A stretch of 64,000 nucleotides of DNA from an uncultured bacterium (GTDB lineage: Bacteria > Nitrospirota > Thermodesulfovibrionia > Thermodesulfovibrionales > Dissulfurispiraceae). The position numbers and the translations under genes were made by a program. The notes beneath the pieces are model-generated. The model had not been told where the DNA came from. It made no database searches and saw nothing but the letters and a program-made list of their open reading frames with translations. Below are positions 7,117 to 16,800 of the stretch, in pieces (positions within the stretch are counted from its first letter, which is position 1; each line of letters starts with the position of its first letter). Where the stretch lies: the NCBI GenBank assembly GCA_937949555.1, contig CALEDV010000017.1:23622-87621 (forward strand). The letters are read 5' to 3'.

Positions 7117-9573
7117 TCAATCCATTGACAACCTTACTGCCACAAGGGGCACCCCTTGACCAATAGATGGATAGGTGAGTGTATTTAGCCTTGCATGGAT
7201 AAAGTGTAAGGGTGCAAATACACAGCCCTGAGGCACCTCATTTGTAATAAGGGGCTTTATAAAGACATCACCCCTTCTTGATGTAACCCTTATTGGTCTG
7301 CCCTCCTTGATATCAAACCTCTCGGCATCAATGTTGTTTACGAGTAAAAAGGCATCAGGGACAAAGGCAGAGAGATTCTTTGATAGACCCGAGAGGGCCC
7401 CTGAGTGTTGCAACACATTGGCAGTTACCAAGGTTAAAGGATACTCACTGTCTGTAGATTCAAGGATCACATTTTCCACTGGGTTAAATGCCTTAAAGTA
7501 CTCACGCCCTTTTATAGAAAGCCCTATCTTTTCCTTTGACTTTACCCCTATCTCCTCAAGGGTCATGGGGACTGGCGCAGTCGTCATTGCCCTTGCCACA
7601 TTCCTTAGTATCATCCAATCGGGCATGGACTGCCCAACCACAGAAGAGATCTTTGATATACCCTGTATCAATCCTGATGCAGATAAGAAATTACCATCCT
7701 TTTCGGCCCAACTGCATGCAGGCAAGACTACATCAGCTATCTTGGCGGTGTCAGTCATGAAGATGTCTTGGACTGCCAAGAATTCAAGCCCCCTCAGCCT
7801 TTTCTCCACAGCCTTTAGGTTTGGAAAGACCACGAGAGGGTTCTCACCGAGAATATAGAGAGCCTTCAATTCAGTACTCTCATACATCATCTGGTAGCCG
7901 TTTAAGCCATTGTCCTGAGGTCTGACACCGCTAAAGTATGTACCAAGGGTATTGCAGAGCTCTGCAGGTGATTGGAGTTGGTCAGGAGAGTCACCCATGA
8001 GGAGTATAAGATTTGCCGCTGCGAGCAATATATTGACATCCTTTGTATTCTCTGAAAAGCTCGAGGTAATGGCAATGAGCCTCTTCTGTGCCCGAGCGTA
8101 GTCTTCAGCAATGCTGACTATTATTTGTTCATCGACCCCAACTTCAGAGGCAGCCTTTGAGAGGGAGAAATTGTCTAAAAAGTGCACCATCTTGTCGTGA
8201 TTCTGTATCCCAGAGAGGGCCTCTCTGTTGTAAAGCCCCCTGTCATAGATCACCTTCATAAGGGAGTTTATAAAGGTAGTGCCATGACCTGGCCTGATCC
8301 TTATCCAGTCTGCTGTATTCCTTGCAAGCTTGGTCTCCTTTGAATCTACCACCACGAGCCTTGAGCCAGCGTTCTTGCTGTGTATGAAATTAAGTCCCCA
8401 GACGGGCAATGTGGATGTGATGTCAGACTCGATGATGAGCATAAAGTCTGAGTATAATGGTTTGTCCCACTGAATAGGTAAGTAGTCAATACCAAATGCC
8501 GCCTTGAAGGCCTGTAAGGCCTTTGCGTAACCAAATCTGGCAGCAGAGTCTATAGAGTCTGTGCCTATAACATCCCTGAGTAAGAATTGGAGCATATAGT
8601 TGTCTTCTATAGTGCACCTCTGTGAGCCAATCCCACCAATAGATGCAGGGCCATATTTGTCCTTAATGTCTGTTAGTCTTTTAACGATGTAATCAATCGC
8701 CTCATCCCAAGTTACTGGCTCGTGGGTTCCATCTTTCCTTATCATTGGTTGAGTGAGTCTATTTTCGGAGTAAATAAAATCAAAACCAAACCTACCCCTC
8801 CCACATAGATTACCGTCGTTAATACCAGTGCCCTCTTTCCCCCTCGAGCGTATTATCTTGTTCTCTCTGGTATTGACAGCGATTGTGCACCCACAGCCAC
8901 AGAAAGGACAGATGATTGTATGCTCATCCATATACCATATCCTTGATTTATGCCTGTAGTCTTTGCTGCCCAACGCCCCTACGGGACATGCGTCTATACA
9001 CTGCCCACAAAACTCACAGTCAAGGGTCTCTTCAAAGGCTGGGCTTATGTTGGTGCGAAAGCCCCTACCTATAAAATTAAGGGCCCCTACCCCCTGGTGT
9101 TCATTGCATATACCAACACATATGCCACAGAGCACACAACGATTTGGATTGCGCTCCACAAAGGGCGCCTCGAGCCTCTCCTTGTCCTTCCTCCTGACTG
9201 CTGTAAACCTGTTTCCGTGCCCTCCGTAACGGAATGCAATATCCTGAAGCTTACACTCCCCTGCCTTATCACATATGGGGCAGTCCAGAGGGTGATACAA
9301 AAGCAGGAACTCTAAGACAGTCTTCCTTGCCTCAGCAATGGTATCACTTTCGGTGATTACTACCATGCCATCTCTAATCTGTGTCGCACAGGCCGCCGAT
9401 AATTCCCTTTGCCCCTCAATCTCCACAAGACATAGCCTACAACCCGCATAGGGTTTTAGCCTCTTGTCGTAACAGAGGTTGGGTATGTATATGCCGTTTT
9501 CTAAGGCCGTAGCCAACACTGTGGCACCTTTTTCGCCCTTCACCTTTTTATTGTTGATGGTCAGTTCTATCAT
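7117..9573 (-). CDS. NuoG/formate dehydrogenase-like large subunit without catalytic Cys/Sec
   Basis: The 818-residue product begins with a [2Fe-2S] ferredoxin domain (C34, C45, C48, C62). A NuoG-type His/Cys cluster segment follows (HPLDCPICDKAGEC, about 94-107), then two [4Fe-4S] motifs (about 146-198) and a molybdopterin-oxidoreductase region with its own cluster (CPFCGCGC, then C257). In formate dehydrogenases the metal ligand lies in ARLCHS or its Sec form. Here the equivalent reads ARFGYA, with Gly348 encoded by GGT. Formate oxidation is therefore unlikely, and an electron-transfer role as in NuoG or the soluble NAD-linked complexes fits better. It overlaps the NuoF-like gene by 4 bases. 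Confidence 0.85.
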   Translation of the reverse strand: MIELTINNKKVKGEKGATVLATALENGIYIPNLCYDKRLKPYAGCRLCLVEIEGQRELSAACATQIRDGMVVITESDTIAEARKTVLEFLLLYHPLDCPICDKAGECKLQDIAFRYGGHGNRFTAVRRKDKERLEAPFVERNPNRCVLCGICVGICNEHQGVGALNFIGRGFRTNISPAFEETLDCEFCGQCIDACPVGALGSKDYRHKSRIWYMDEHTIICPFCGCGCTIAVNTRENKIIRSRGKEGTGINDGNLCGRGRFGFDFIYSENRLTQPMIRKDGTHEPVTWDEAIDYIVKRLTDIKDKYGPASIGGIGSQRCTIEDNYMLQFLLRDVIGTDSIDSAARFGYAKALQAFKAAFGIDYLPIQWDKPLYSDFMLIIESDITSTLPVWGLNFIHSKNAGSRLVVVDSKETKLARNTADWIRIRPGHGTTFINSLMKVIYDRGLYNREALSGIQNHDKMVHFLDNFSLSKAASEVGVDEQIIVSIAEDYARAQKRLIAITSSFSENTKDVNILLAAANLILLMGDSPDQLQSPAELCNTLGTYFSGVRPQDNGLNGYQMMYESTELKALYILGENPLVVFPNLKAVEKRLRGLEFLAVQDIFMTDTAKIADVVLPACSWAEKDGNFLSASGLIQGISKISSVVGQSMPDWMILRNVARAMTTAPVPMTLEEIGVKSKEKIGLSIKGREYFKAFNPVENVILESTDSEYPLTLVTANVLQHSGALSGLSKNLSAFVPDAFLLVNNIDAERFDIKEGRPIRVTSRRGDVFIKPLITNEVPQGCVFAPLHFIHARLNTLTYPSIGQGVPLVAVRLSMD

Positions 9574-11441
9574 TGCCCTGCCTCCTTATCCGCAATATCT
9601 CCCTTTGGCGCCTCTGTATTTGACAATATACTTTCCCTCATTGCACGAGGACCTATCTTTATGCTGTAAAAATTGCACTTTAAATAGCATGACCTACATT
9701 GGATACACAGAGACTGGTCAATGTGATGGGGCTTTTTCCTTTCTCCACTTATTGCCTTCTTAGGACATACCCTTGCACAGGCCCCGCAACCAACACATTT
9801 AGTCTCATCAATATAGAAGGTGCACAATTCTTTACAAACACCAGTCTTACACCACTTTTGCTCCACATGTTCTATAAACTCATCCTTAAAGTATCTAAGG
9901 CTGGTCAATACAGGGTTTGGAGAGGTCTTTCCCAATCCACAGAGCGATGCATTGATTATCTGTTTACTTATATTTTCAATCAATTCAATGTCTTGCTTCT
10001 CTCCTCTACCTTCTGTAATCTTGCACAATAGGTCAAGCAGTACCGTATTACCTATCCTGCAGGGAGTGCATTTGCCACAGGACTCCTCAGTGGAGAACTC
10101 CAGGAAAAACTTAGACACACTGACCATGCAGTTTAGGTCATCCATGACAACCATACCGCCTGAACCCACTATGGCACCGGTCTTCTGTATATCCTCAAAG
10201 GTCACTGGCGTATCAAGTAGGGACTCAGGGATGCAACCACCAGAGGGACCACCTAACTGAACGGCCTTAAACTTTCTACCCTTTGGGATACCCCCACCTA
10301 TGTCAAATATTATCTTTCTAAGGGGGGTACCCATTGGTACCTCTACAAGACCTATGTTCTTTATGGATCCGCTTAAGGCAAATACCTTTGTGCCTGTGGA
10401 TCTCTCTGTACCGAGGCCCCTATACCAGTCTCCACCTCTCAGTATTATTTGAGGGATGTTGGCAAGGGTCTCTACATTGTTAAGGACTGTAGGCCTATCC
10501 CAGAGCCCCTTTACTGCAGAACGCCAGAACTTGGGCCTCGGCATACCTCTCTTGCCCTCGATAGAACGCATGAGGGCCGAGGCCTCACCACAGACAAAGG
10601 CCCCTGCACCCTGACTGATCTCTATATCGAAGTCAAAACCACTGTTAAGGATATTGTCACCTAACAATCCATATTCTTTTGCCTGAGCTATGGCGATCTT
10701 GAGCCGACTAACTGCAAGGGGATACTCGGCCCTCACATATATGTATCCCTTATTTGCCCCTATTGCCTTTGCCCCAATCAACATCCCCTCAAGGACTGCA
10801 TGGGGGTCACCTTCCATAATACTCCTGTCCATAAAGGCCCCTGGATCACCCTCATCTCCGTTACAAATTATATACTTAAGTGGGGCGTCTACCTTTGCGC
10901 TCAACTCCCACTTTAGGCCTGTGGGAAAACCAGCGCCCCCCCTACCTCTGATGCCTGACTTCTTTACCTCTTCTATGATCTCTTGTGGTGTCATCTCAAA
11001 AAGGGCCTTTGCTGCTGCAAGGTATCCCTCCCTGGCAATGTACTCCTCCATCTTCTCAGGGTCTATAAGCCCCTTGTTCCTTAGTGCCCAGGTTGTTTGA
11101 TACTTAAAAAAGGGTATCTCATCCATGAGGGCAATAGGGTGTTTTGTGGTGGAGTCCTTATGCATCAACCTCTCAACCGGCATGCCCTTTATGAAGTGTT
11201 CCTCCACTATCTCTGGTATATCCTTTAGCATAAACTTTTCATAGAAGATTCCCTCAGGATACACCGTCATCACAGGCCCTTGGGCACAAAAGCCATTACA
11301 ACCTGTAAATACCACATTGACCTCATTCTCAAGTCCCCTGTTTAAGAGCTCCTCCTCAAGGGCCTCTTTGATCTTAAGGCTACCGCTGGCCATACAACCC
11401 GTCCCCCCGCAAAGCATTATGCTCGATCTGTATAGATTCAT
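9570..11441 (-). CDS. NuoF/HydB-like NAD(P)H-binding flavoprotein
   Basis: The 623-residue subunit has an N-terminal thioredoxin-like [2Fe-2S] domain (C11, C16, then CNGFC near 49-53). Next come an FMN/NADH domain with GIRGRGGAGFPTG and EGDPGAFMDRS, and a NuoF [4Fe-4S] motif (ESCGKCTPCRIG). The C-terminus is a two-cluster ferredoxin (CVGCGACARVCP, CIQCRSCYLKC). This is the layout of the NAD-linked subunit of soluble bifurcating hydrogenases and NAD-dependent formate dehydrogenases. No hydrogenase gene is nearby, so its partner is most likely the adjoining NuoG-like protein, probably in the cytoplasm. Confidence 0.9.
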   Translation of the reverse strand: MNLYRSSIMLCGGTGCMASGSLKIKEALEEELLNRGLENEVNVVFTGCNGFCAQGPVMTVYPEGIFYEKFMLKDIPEIVEEHFIKGMPVERLMHKDSTTKHPIALMDEIPFFKYQTTWALRNKGLIDPEKMEEYIAREGYLAAAKALFEMTPQEIIEEVKKSGIRGRGGAGFPTGLKWELSAKVDAPLKYIICNGDEGDPGAFMDRSIMEGDPHAVLEGMLIGAKAIGANKGYIYVRAEYPLAVSRLKIAIAQAKEYGLLGDNILNSGFDFDIEISQGAGAFVCGEASALMRSIEGKRGMPRPKFWRSAVKGLWDRPTVLNNVETLANIPQIILRGGDWYRGLGTERSTGTKVFALSGSIKNIGLVEVPMGTPLRKIIFDIGGGIPKGRKFKAVQLGGPSGGCIPESLLDTPVTFEDIQKTGAIVGSGGMVVMDDLNCMVSVSKFFLEFSTEESCGKCTPCRIGNTVLLDLLCKITEGRGEKQDIELIENISKQIINASLCGLGKTSPNPVLTSLRYFKDEFIEHVEQKWCKTGVCKELCTFYIDETKCVGCGACARVCPKKAISGERKKPHHIDQSLCIQCRSCYLKCNFYSIKIGPRAMRESILSNTEAPKGDIADKEAGQ

Positions 11442-11453
11442 CCTTATTCCCCC

Positions 11454-12314
11454 CTATTCATACTGTTTTACAATGTGCATTATATTGACAGGAGTAACCG
11501 AGCCATGGGTGTCTTTGTCAACGACTACCACTGGCGCCAAACCGCAGGCCCCAAGGCATCGAACCGTATCAACGGAATACTTACGGTCCTCTGTCATCCC
11601 ACTTGCCCCAATCCTCAGTCCAGCCTTCAGATTGTTCATAATCTCTTCAGCGCCCTTGACATAACAGGCCGTGCCCAGACAGACCTTTATGTTGTGCTTG
11701 CCCTTTGGTTTCATGGTAAAGAAGGAATAGAAAGAGACAACACCGTGTACCTCACTCACAGGCACCCTCAGCCCTCGTGCAATATGCTTTTGTATAACAG
11801 GCGGCAGATAGCCAAATAACTCCTGTGCCTCCTGTAACACTGGTATCAAGGCGCCTGGCTTATTCTTGTAAGCATCTATTATCTCATCAAGTCTCTGGAC
11901 CATCTCGTCGGTATACTCTGCAGGCCTCGATTCTGAAGCCGTTACCTTTGACTTCATCTCCATGGTCTTTGTAACAACCTCGAGCAATATTGAAGGGGAG
12001 AAGGGCTTTGGCAGATAATCAAGGACCTTGAGGCTAAGAGACTCTTTGAGGGTTTCCTGAGATGGGTACCCTGTGATTATCAATATACTGACTTCTTGGT
12101 TACTTTTGCGGACCTCTTTGATAAACTCCATACCGTCCATTTCGGGCATCTTTAGGTCTGTTATAATAATGTCAAATCTATTGAGGTCCTCTCGCTTCAG
12201 TGCCCTTATGGGTGAGGTCTCAGTCTCTACATCAAACCCCTCAGGTACCAATGTCTTCTCACAACTCCGCAAGATGATAGGCTCGTCATCTACTATAAGT
12301 ATATTCCCCCTCAT
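11454..12314 (-). CDS. Response-regulator receiver fused to a NuoE-like [2Fe-2S] subunit
   Basis: Residues 1-120 form a complete CheY-like receiver, with acidic pair D9-D10, phosphoacceptor D53 (ITDLKMPEMDG), switch T81 and K103 (LPKPF). Residues 135-286 form a NuoE/HydC-type thioredoxin-like domain: helical N-part (LDEIIDAYKN...LLFGYLPP-like) and cluster ligands in CLGTAC and CLGACG (CX4C and CX3C). The protein heads the operon, with SD GGAGG before its ATG, and the NuoF-like and NuoG-like genes follow. The intact phosphorylation site suggests that electron entry could be gated by a sensor kinase. No kinase lies in the window. Confidence 0.9.
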   Translation of the reverse strand: MRGNILIVDDEPIILRSCEKTLVPEGFDVETETSPIRALKREDLNRFDIIITDLKMPEMDGMEFIKEVRKSNQEVSILIITGYPSQETLKESLSLKVLDYLPKPFSPSILLEVVTKTMEMKSKVTASESRPAEYTDEMVQRLDEIIDAYKNKPGALIPVLQEAQELFGYLPPVIQKHIARGLRVPVSEVHGVVSFYSFFTMKPKGKHNIKVCLGTACYVKGAEEIMNNLKAGLRIGASGMTEDRKYSVDTVRCLGACGLAPVVVVDKDTHGSVTPVNIMHIVKQYE

Positions 12315-12470
12315 AATAAACCTCCATGTTTTTTATAAGCTAATCCTTATAGCCCCTTGAGGACAATGAAAACCTAATCTGTTTGTTTTTTTATGTCTGA
12401 GCTTTTAAGACCTTGAGCACCTATTTTACACCACCAAGCATCTTTATAAACACCTTAAGTGAAGATATGT

Positions 12471-12694
12471 GGGGTCAGGTCTTGAATCATCAGTTTTTAA
12501 GGCAATTCTCCCTTAACGCCTTGCTTGTGTAATGTAGCCCGAGATATTTCGCAATCTCCTTTAGTGTATAACCGTATAATGAGCTAAGATAGCCGCTCCA
12601 TGCCTTGAGATGTTACATGATATACCGACCCTGTGTATTCGCCCTTTGGATTAGCTATATTAGCGTTTTAGATCATATTTCAAGACCTGACCCC
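12471..12694. mobile_element. 224-bp miniature element derived from a Y1 (REP-associated) transposase
   Basis: Perfect 16-bp terminal inverted repeats, GGGGTCAGGTCTTGAA (12471-12486) and its complement (12679-12694), bound the element. Read on the minus strand, its interior still encodes pieces of a Y1 transposase. One resembles the family N-terminus (GEYTGSVYHVTSQG, near 12610-12650). A C-terminal helix-turn-helix remnant follows (YGYTLKEIAKYLGLHYTS, near 12525-12575), with the catalytic middle deleted. It would need an active transposase in trans to move. The right repeat supplies the last codons and stop of sfsA. Confidence 0.75.
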
Positions 12695-13827
12695 CATCCA
12701 AACCTATCTATTCTAAACCAAAGGAGACATTCAACAAAGTCCTTTGAAAGTATGGGATTATCGTTGAATCCAAAGAGATGACCCTTGCAACCGCAATCTG
12801 AGGCTCCAAAGTTGGCGATAGTCCATTCACAGATTTCGTGCATTTTATCGGCAATCTGACATTCAATCCTCTCCGATGTTCTTATGGCAAAGGCATTTAT
12901 GTATTGCCCATGCCCTGTTAGATAATCGATATGCCAAAACTTATTTTTTAGCTTTCTTTTGTGTCTCTCAATACGAGAGCAAAGGTTTTTCATTGCAGAA
13001 CCCGTATAGATGTAATAGCCCCTTTTAAATCTAACTCTGCCAAGGGAACCTGTGTCTATATCTTGGTCATTATTTATTTTAAATAGTATCATGTAACTGC
13101 CTCTGTCCTGAGCTTCCTGCTCAATTATGTCTATGGGTATTTGAAGTTCTTTAATTGAGTCCTCAATCTGAAGGTCCTTGTTCCATTTTATGCCCACTGC
13201 CCTGATACTGATATTCTTGTAAACTTCTAAAAAGGTTTTTGAAAAATCAATATCTGTATGGTAATCAGGCATAAAAAAAGAGGGCTTCTGAGAATGAACA
13301 ATAAATAAGACATGCCCCTTAAAGCCCTTGGCTGACAGTTCAGATAGTTCTTTTAGGTGTTTTATCCCTCTTTTAGTAGGTGCATCTGGGAAAAGGGCAA
13401 TATCTCTCCCGAAAAGGGTGCAGGACTTTACCTCTAAATAGTGATGTTTATCCTTGTGAGCTGTAAGCATAAAGTCAAATCTGCTCTGTCCAACCTTTAC
13501 CTCGTTTTTAATAGCATCAAAATTATCCAAACCCTTTATAAGACCTCTCTGAAGCAGTGTCTTTGCAACGAGATTATTCAGATGGGTGTCAAGGAGCACT
13601 GGGCTGTCTCCTTTAAGTACAGCTATGACTTTGTATCTGAGGCTGCCCTTGTGAGAATTGACAAGATATAATGTTGCTCCCTTAATTAGTAACTCTATAA
13701 GCCTGCCAGGATTGGGTAGATATGCAGATGTAATCTCAGAGCCCACCTTGCACTGTATTACAAACCTATTTAGTCTTGTAATAAATTCCGCTTGGAGATA
13801 ATCCTCTTTAAGTATTTTTATCGCCAT
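12673..13827 (-). CDS. sfsA: SfsA-like protein fused to a DUF123 domain
   Basis: The 384-residue product joins an SfsA domain (about 1-230: LPNPGRL, then FDFMLTAHKDKHHYLEVKSCTL with restriction-endonuclease-like D/E-x-K residues) to a DUF123 domain. DUF123 is a GIY-YIG-related fold; its motifs here are RGYYIYTGSAMKNL and FGASDCGCKGHLF (about 235-360). SfsA is named for a sugar-fermentation phenotype and is thought to bind DNA; a nuclease role for the fusion is only an inference. The final residues GSGLEI and the stop are encoded by the terminal repeat of the 12471-12694 element, so the original C-terminus was replaced. Confidence 0.88.
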   Translation of the reverse strand: MAIKILKEDYLQAEFITRLNRFVIQCKVGSEITSAYLPNPGRLIELLIKGATLYLVNSHKGSLRYKVIAVLKGDSPVLLDTHLNNLVAKTLLQRGLIKGLDNFDAIKNEVKVGQSRFDFMLTAHKDKHHYLEVKSCTLFGRDIALFPDAPTKRGIKHLKELSELSAKGFKGHVLFIVHSQKPSFFMPDYHTDIDFSKTFLEVYKNISIRAVGIKWNKDLQIEDSIKELQIPIDIIEQEAQDRGSYMILFKINNDQDIDTGSLGRVRFKRGYYIYTGSAMKNLCSRIERHKRKLKNKFWHIDYLTGHGQYINAFAIRTSERIECQIADKMHEICEWTIANFGASDCGCKGHLFGFNDNPILSKDFVECLLWFRIDRFGWGSGLEI

Positions 13828-13841
13828 TGTCTTTTTAGAAA

Positions 13842-13850
13842 TGATACAAT
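13842..13850 (+). promoter_or_regulatory. Extended -10 box before the dikinase-like gene
   Basis: TGATACAAT ends 7 bases before the ATG at 13858, which has no Shine-Dalgarno sequence. This spacing would place the transcription start at or next to the start codon, that is, a leaderless mRNA. No good -35 box is seen, as is usual for extended -10 promoters. Confidence 0.5.
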
Positions 13851-13857
13851 ATTTTGT

Positions 13858-16800
13858 ATGAAAAAAGGACTAAGGTTGTTTGAAACTAAAAAGACAAAGC
13901 CTATAGATTCCTTAATGGAACGATACAAGTATTTTCGATCCTTGCTTGGTCATAATCACAGGGCTTTGAGCCTAATAGCAGGTATGGAGCAGCTCTATTT
14001 TAGCGGACGCCCCTTTACCCTTAACCAGATTAGGATAACCTATGAAGAGTTGCTTGAGTCAATTACAGGGCTTGCCTATTGCCTTGAATCAATGACAGGA
14101 GAGAGATTTCCAGAGCTTATAAGAAGGATTGAGGAGATAGATGAGAAATTATTCGCCAGTTTTTCCCCCTCCTGTTTACTGCCCTCAAAGACCTTAACGA
14201 TTTCAATGCAGGACATAGAGGCTAATATGCAAAAACTGGTTGGTTCAAAGGCGCTAAACCTTGCAATGCTACGAAACCAGCTTGGTCTTAAGACCCCCTC
14301 AGGATTTGTTATTACATCCTATGCCTTTAATAGATTTTTAGAACACAATAACCTTAATCGCACGATTGAGAATGGCTTATCCACTTTATCGGTAGATGAT
14401 TATGAGGCTATAGAGAGAGAAAGCAAGTCAATAAGGAGCAAGATCCTTGAGGGTGAGATGCCTGAGGATATTGAATATGCCATATTTAAAGGCTTTGAGG
14501 AATTGCAGAGGCATTCCAATGATGAAGTTATGGTTGCCGTAAGAAGCAGCGCTGTAGGGGAGGATACTGAGGCGACCTTTGCAGGCCAGTATGATTCTGT
14601 CTTGAATGTGCCTAAGGACAGGCTTATAGAGGCATACAAAGAGGTAATTGCAAGCAAGTATTCAGCCCGTTCCATTAATTACAGGCTTCTTTACGGTCTC
14701 GATGATAAGGATACACCAATGGCAGTTATTATTCTTGAGATGGTAAAGGCAAAGACAAGCGGGGTCTTATATACTGTTGACCCTGCTATTAGACCTCACT
14801 GCCCCCTTAAGGTAACGGCCATCCTTGGACTTGGAGAGCATCTTGTGGGCGGAAGTTCCACACCCGATGTATTCTTGCTTGATAGGTTGGAAGATAAGGT
14901 TGTTGACTCTGTTATCGCATCAAAGGACTTTAGGATGGTAGCCAATGAGGGAGGAGGTGTCTCTGTTAATCCGGTGGAAGATGCAATAAGGCACAAACCT
15001 TCGTTGCAACATAACATGCTGATGAGACTTAGACAGGTAGGTTTGATGATTGAGGAATACTTTGAGTCTCCTCAGGATATTGAATGGGCAATTGATGATA
15101 AAGAGGACCTATTTTTGCTTCAGACAAGACTTCTCAATGTTCCAAAAATGCATCCAGAGGACCCTTTGGAGCATAGAGATGTTGTTAGCGCAAGACCAGT
15201 TATAACTGGCGGAGAGACTGCCTCTTCAGGTGTATGTACAGGACAGGTTGTTCATTACAATGATATTACTACAATAATGGACAACAGGGAGGACATCGTT
15301 TTAATTGCGAAAAATGCAACCCCTGAATTGGCGAGGTTTATTGGAAAGGTCAAGGGTATTGTCACAGAGTTTGGCAGCGCCTCAAGCCATCTTGCCTCAG
15401 TGGCACGTGAATTTGGGGTGCCCGCTGTATTTGGTATGAAAGGGGCCCTATCTATATTGACACAAGGACAGTATATAACCCTCTGGGCTGATAAGGCTAT
15501 GGTATATGAGGGCATAATAGAGGAACTTCTACAGAATATGAGCCCCTCAAGAAAGGTGATTTACAATAGCGCAGTACATAAGAGGATGCGTGATGTGCTT
15601 GATCTCATATCACCTCTTAATATGACTGACCCTAATTCGCCAGAATTTATTCCCTCAAAGGCACAGACCTTTCATGACATCATAAGATATACCCATGAGA
15701 TAGCTGTAAGGCAGATGTTTGGCATAGGAGATATACAGAGGAGCAAAACATATAAGGCGAGACTCCTGAGGACAAAATTGCCTCTGAATATCTGGATAGT
15801 TGATTTATCAGAAGGGGGCAGAGAAAATAAAGGAAGGGACATTGAGTATCAGGATATAAAGTCAGTCCCTTTCATGGCTATTTGGCGAGGTTTTATCCAT
15901 CCTGGAGTTAATTGGGAAGGAACAATGAGTCTAAAGACCTCAAAGATATCCTCTCTTTTTGCTGTTGCAGCCACCTCAGAACTTGGAGAGCAGCCTGGTG
16001 GAGAAAGCTATGCGATATTGGCAGAGGACTATATGAATCTAAGCATTAAGTTTGCTTATCATTTTGCAACCGTTGATGCGCTCTGCGGAGATAAGGAATC
16101 ACAAAACTATATCTCCTTGCAATTTTCAGGCGGTGCAGGCAGTTATTACGGCAAAACGCTCAGGGTGCAATTAATGGGAGCAGTTTTGAGCAAATTAGGT
16201 TTTAGGGTTGAATTAAAGGGAGACCTAATTGAGGCTGTTTATGCAAGATACGATAGGGAGTCAACCATGGATACCCTTGATAATTTAGGAAGGCTTCTTG
16301 GGTCATGCAGACTTCTTGATATAACTATCTCTAATCAGGATGACATAGAGTTTTATTGCCAACAGTTTTTCAAGGGCAATTATGACTTTATAAATGTGAG
16401 AAATTATGAGGTAATGCCCTCTTTTTATATAAAAGGTGGGCTTTGGAAGATTATTGCCGATGAGCAAGGCAGATTTTGTATGTATGATGGTTCTCATAAC
16501 AGTGGCGGTGCGATAAGAGGCATTGCCAATATATTTAATAGATTCCTAAACATTCAAAATAGGATTTTCGTGGAGTCCATAGAAAGTCGCCACCACTTTC
16601 CCCTTGCCATTGTAAAGGGAAATTATAATAGGGACTGCGCAATTAATCTAAAGTTAAAACTATTGGGCGGAAAGGTTGACAAAACAGGAGGCATAGCCTT
16701 TGGTATAGGAGATGTTGAAAACTATCTCGCCCTTGCTTTAGATGCCCATGAGGGGGCTATTACTTTCTATAGGGTTTCAAAGGGGAGAACAGCAGTTTTG

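Noticed and set aside
8950..9315. Open frame on the plus strand opposite the NuoG-like gene
   Set aside because: Its protein has no recognisable family and lies antisense to cluster-binding motifs; it is a shadow of the real gene.
13792..13857. Longer start for the dikinase-like gene at 13792
   Set aside because: It runs into the divergent sfsA start and across the extended -10 box. The conserved start and promoter spacing point to 13858.
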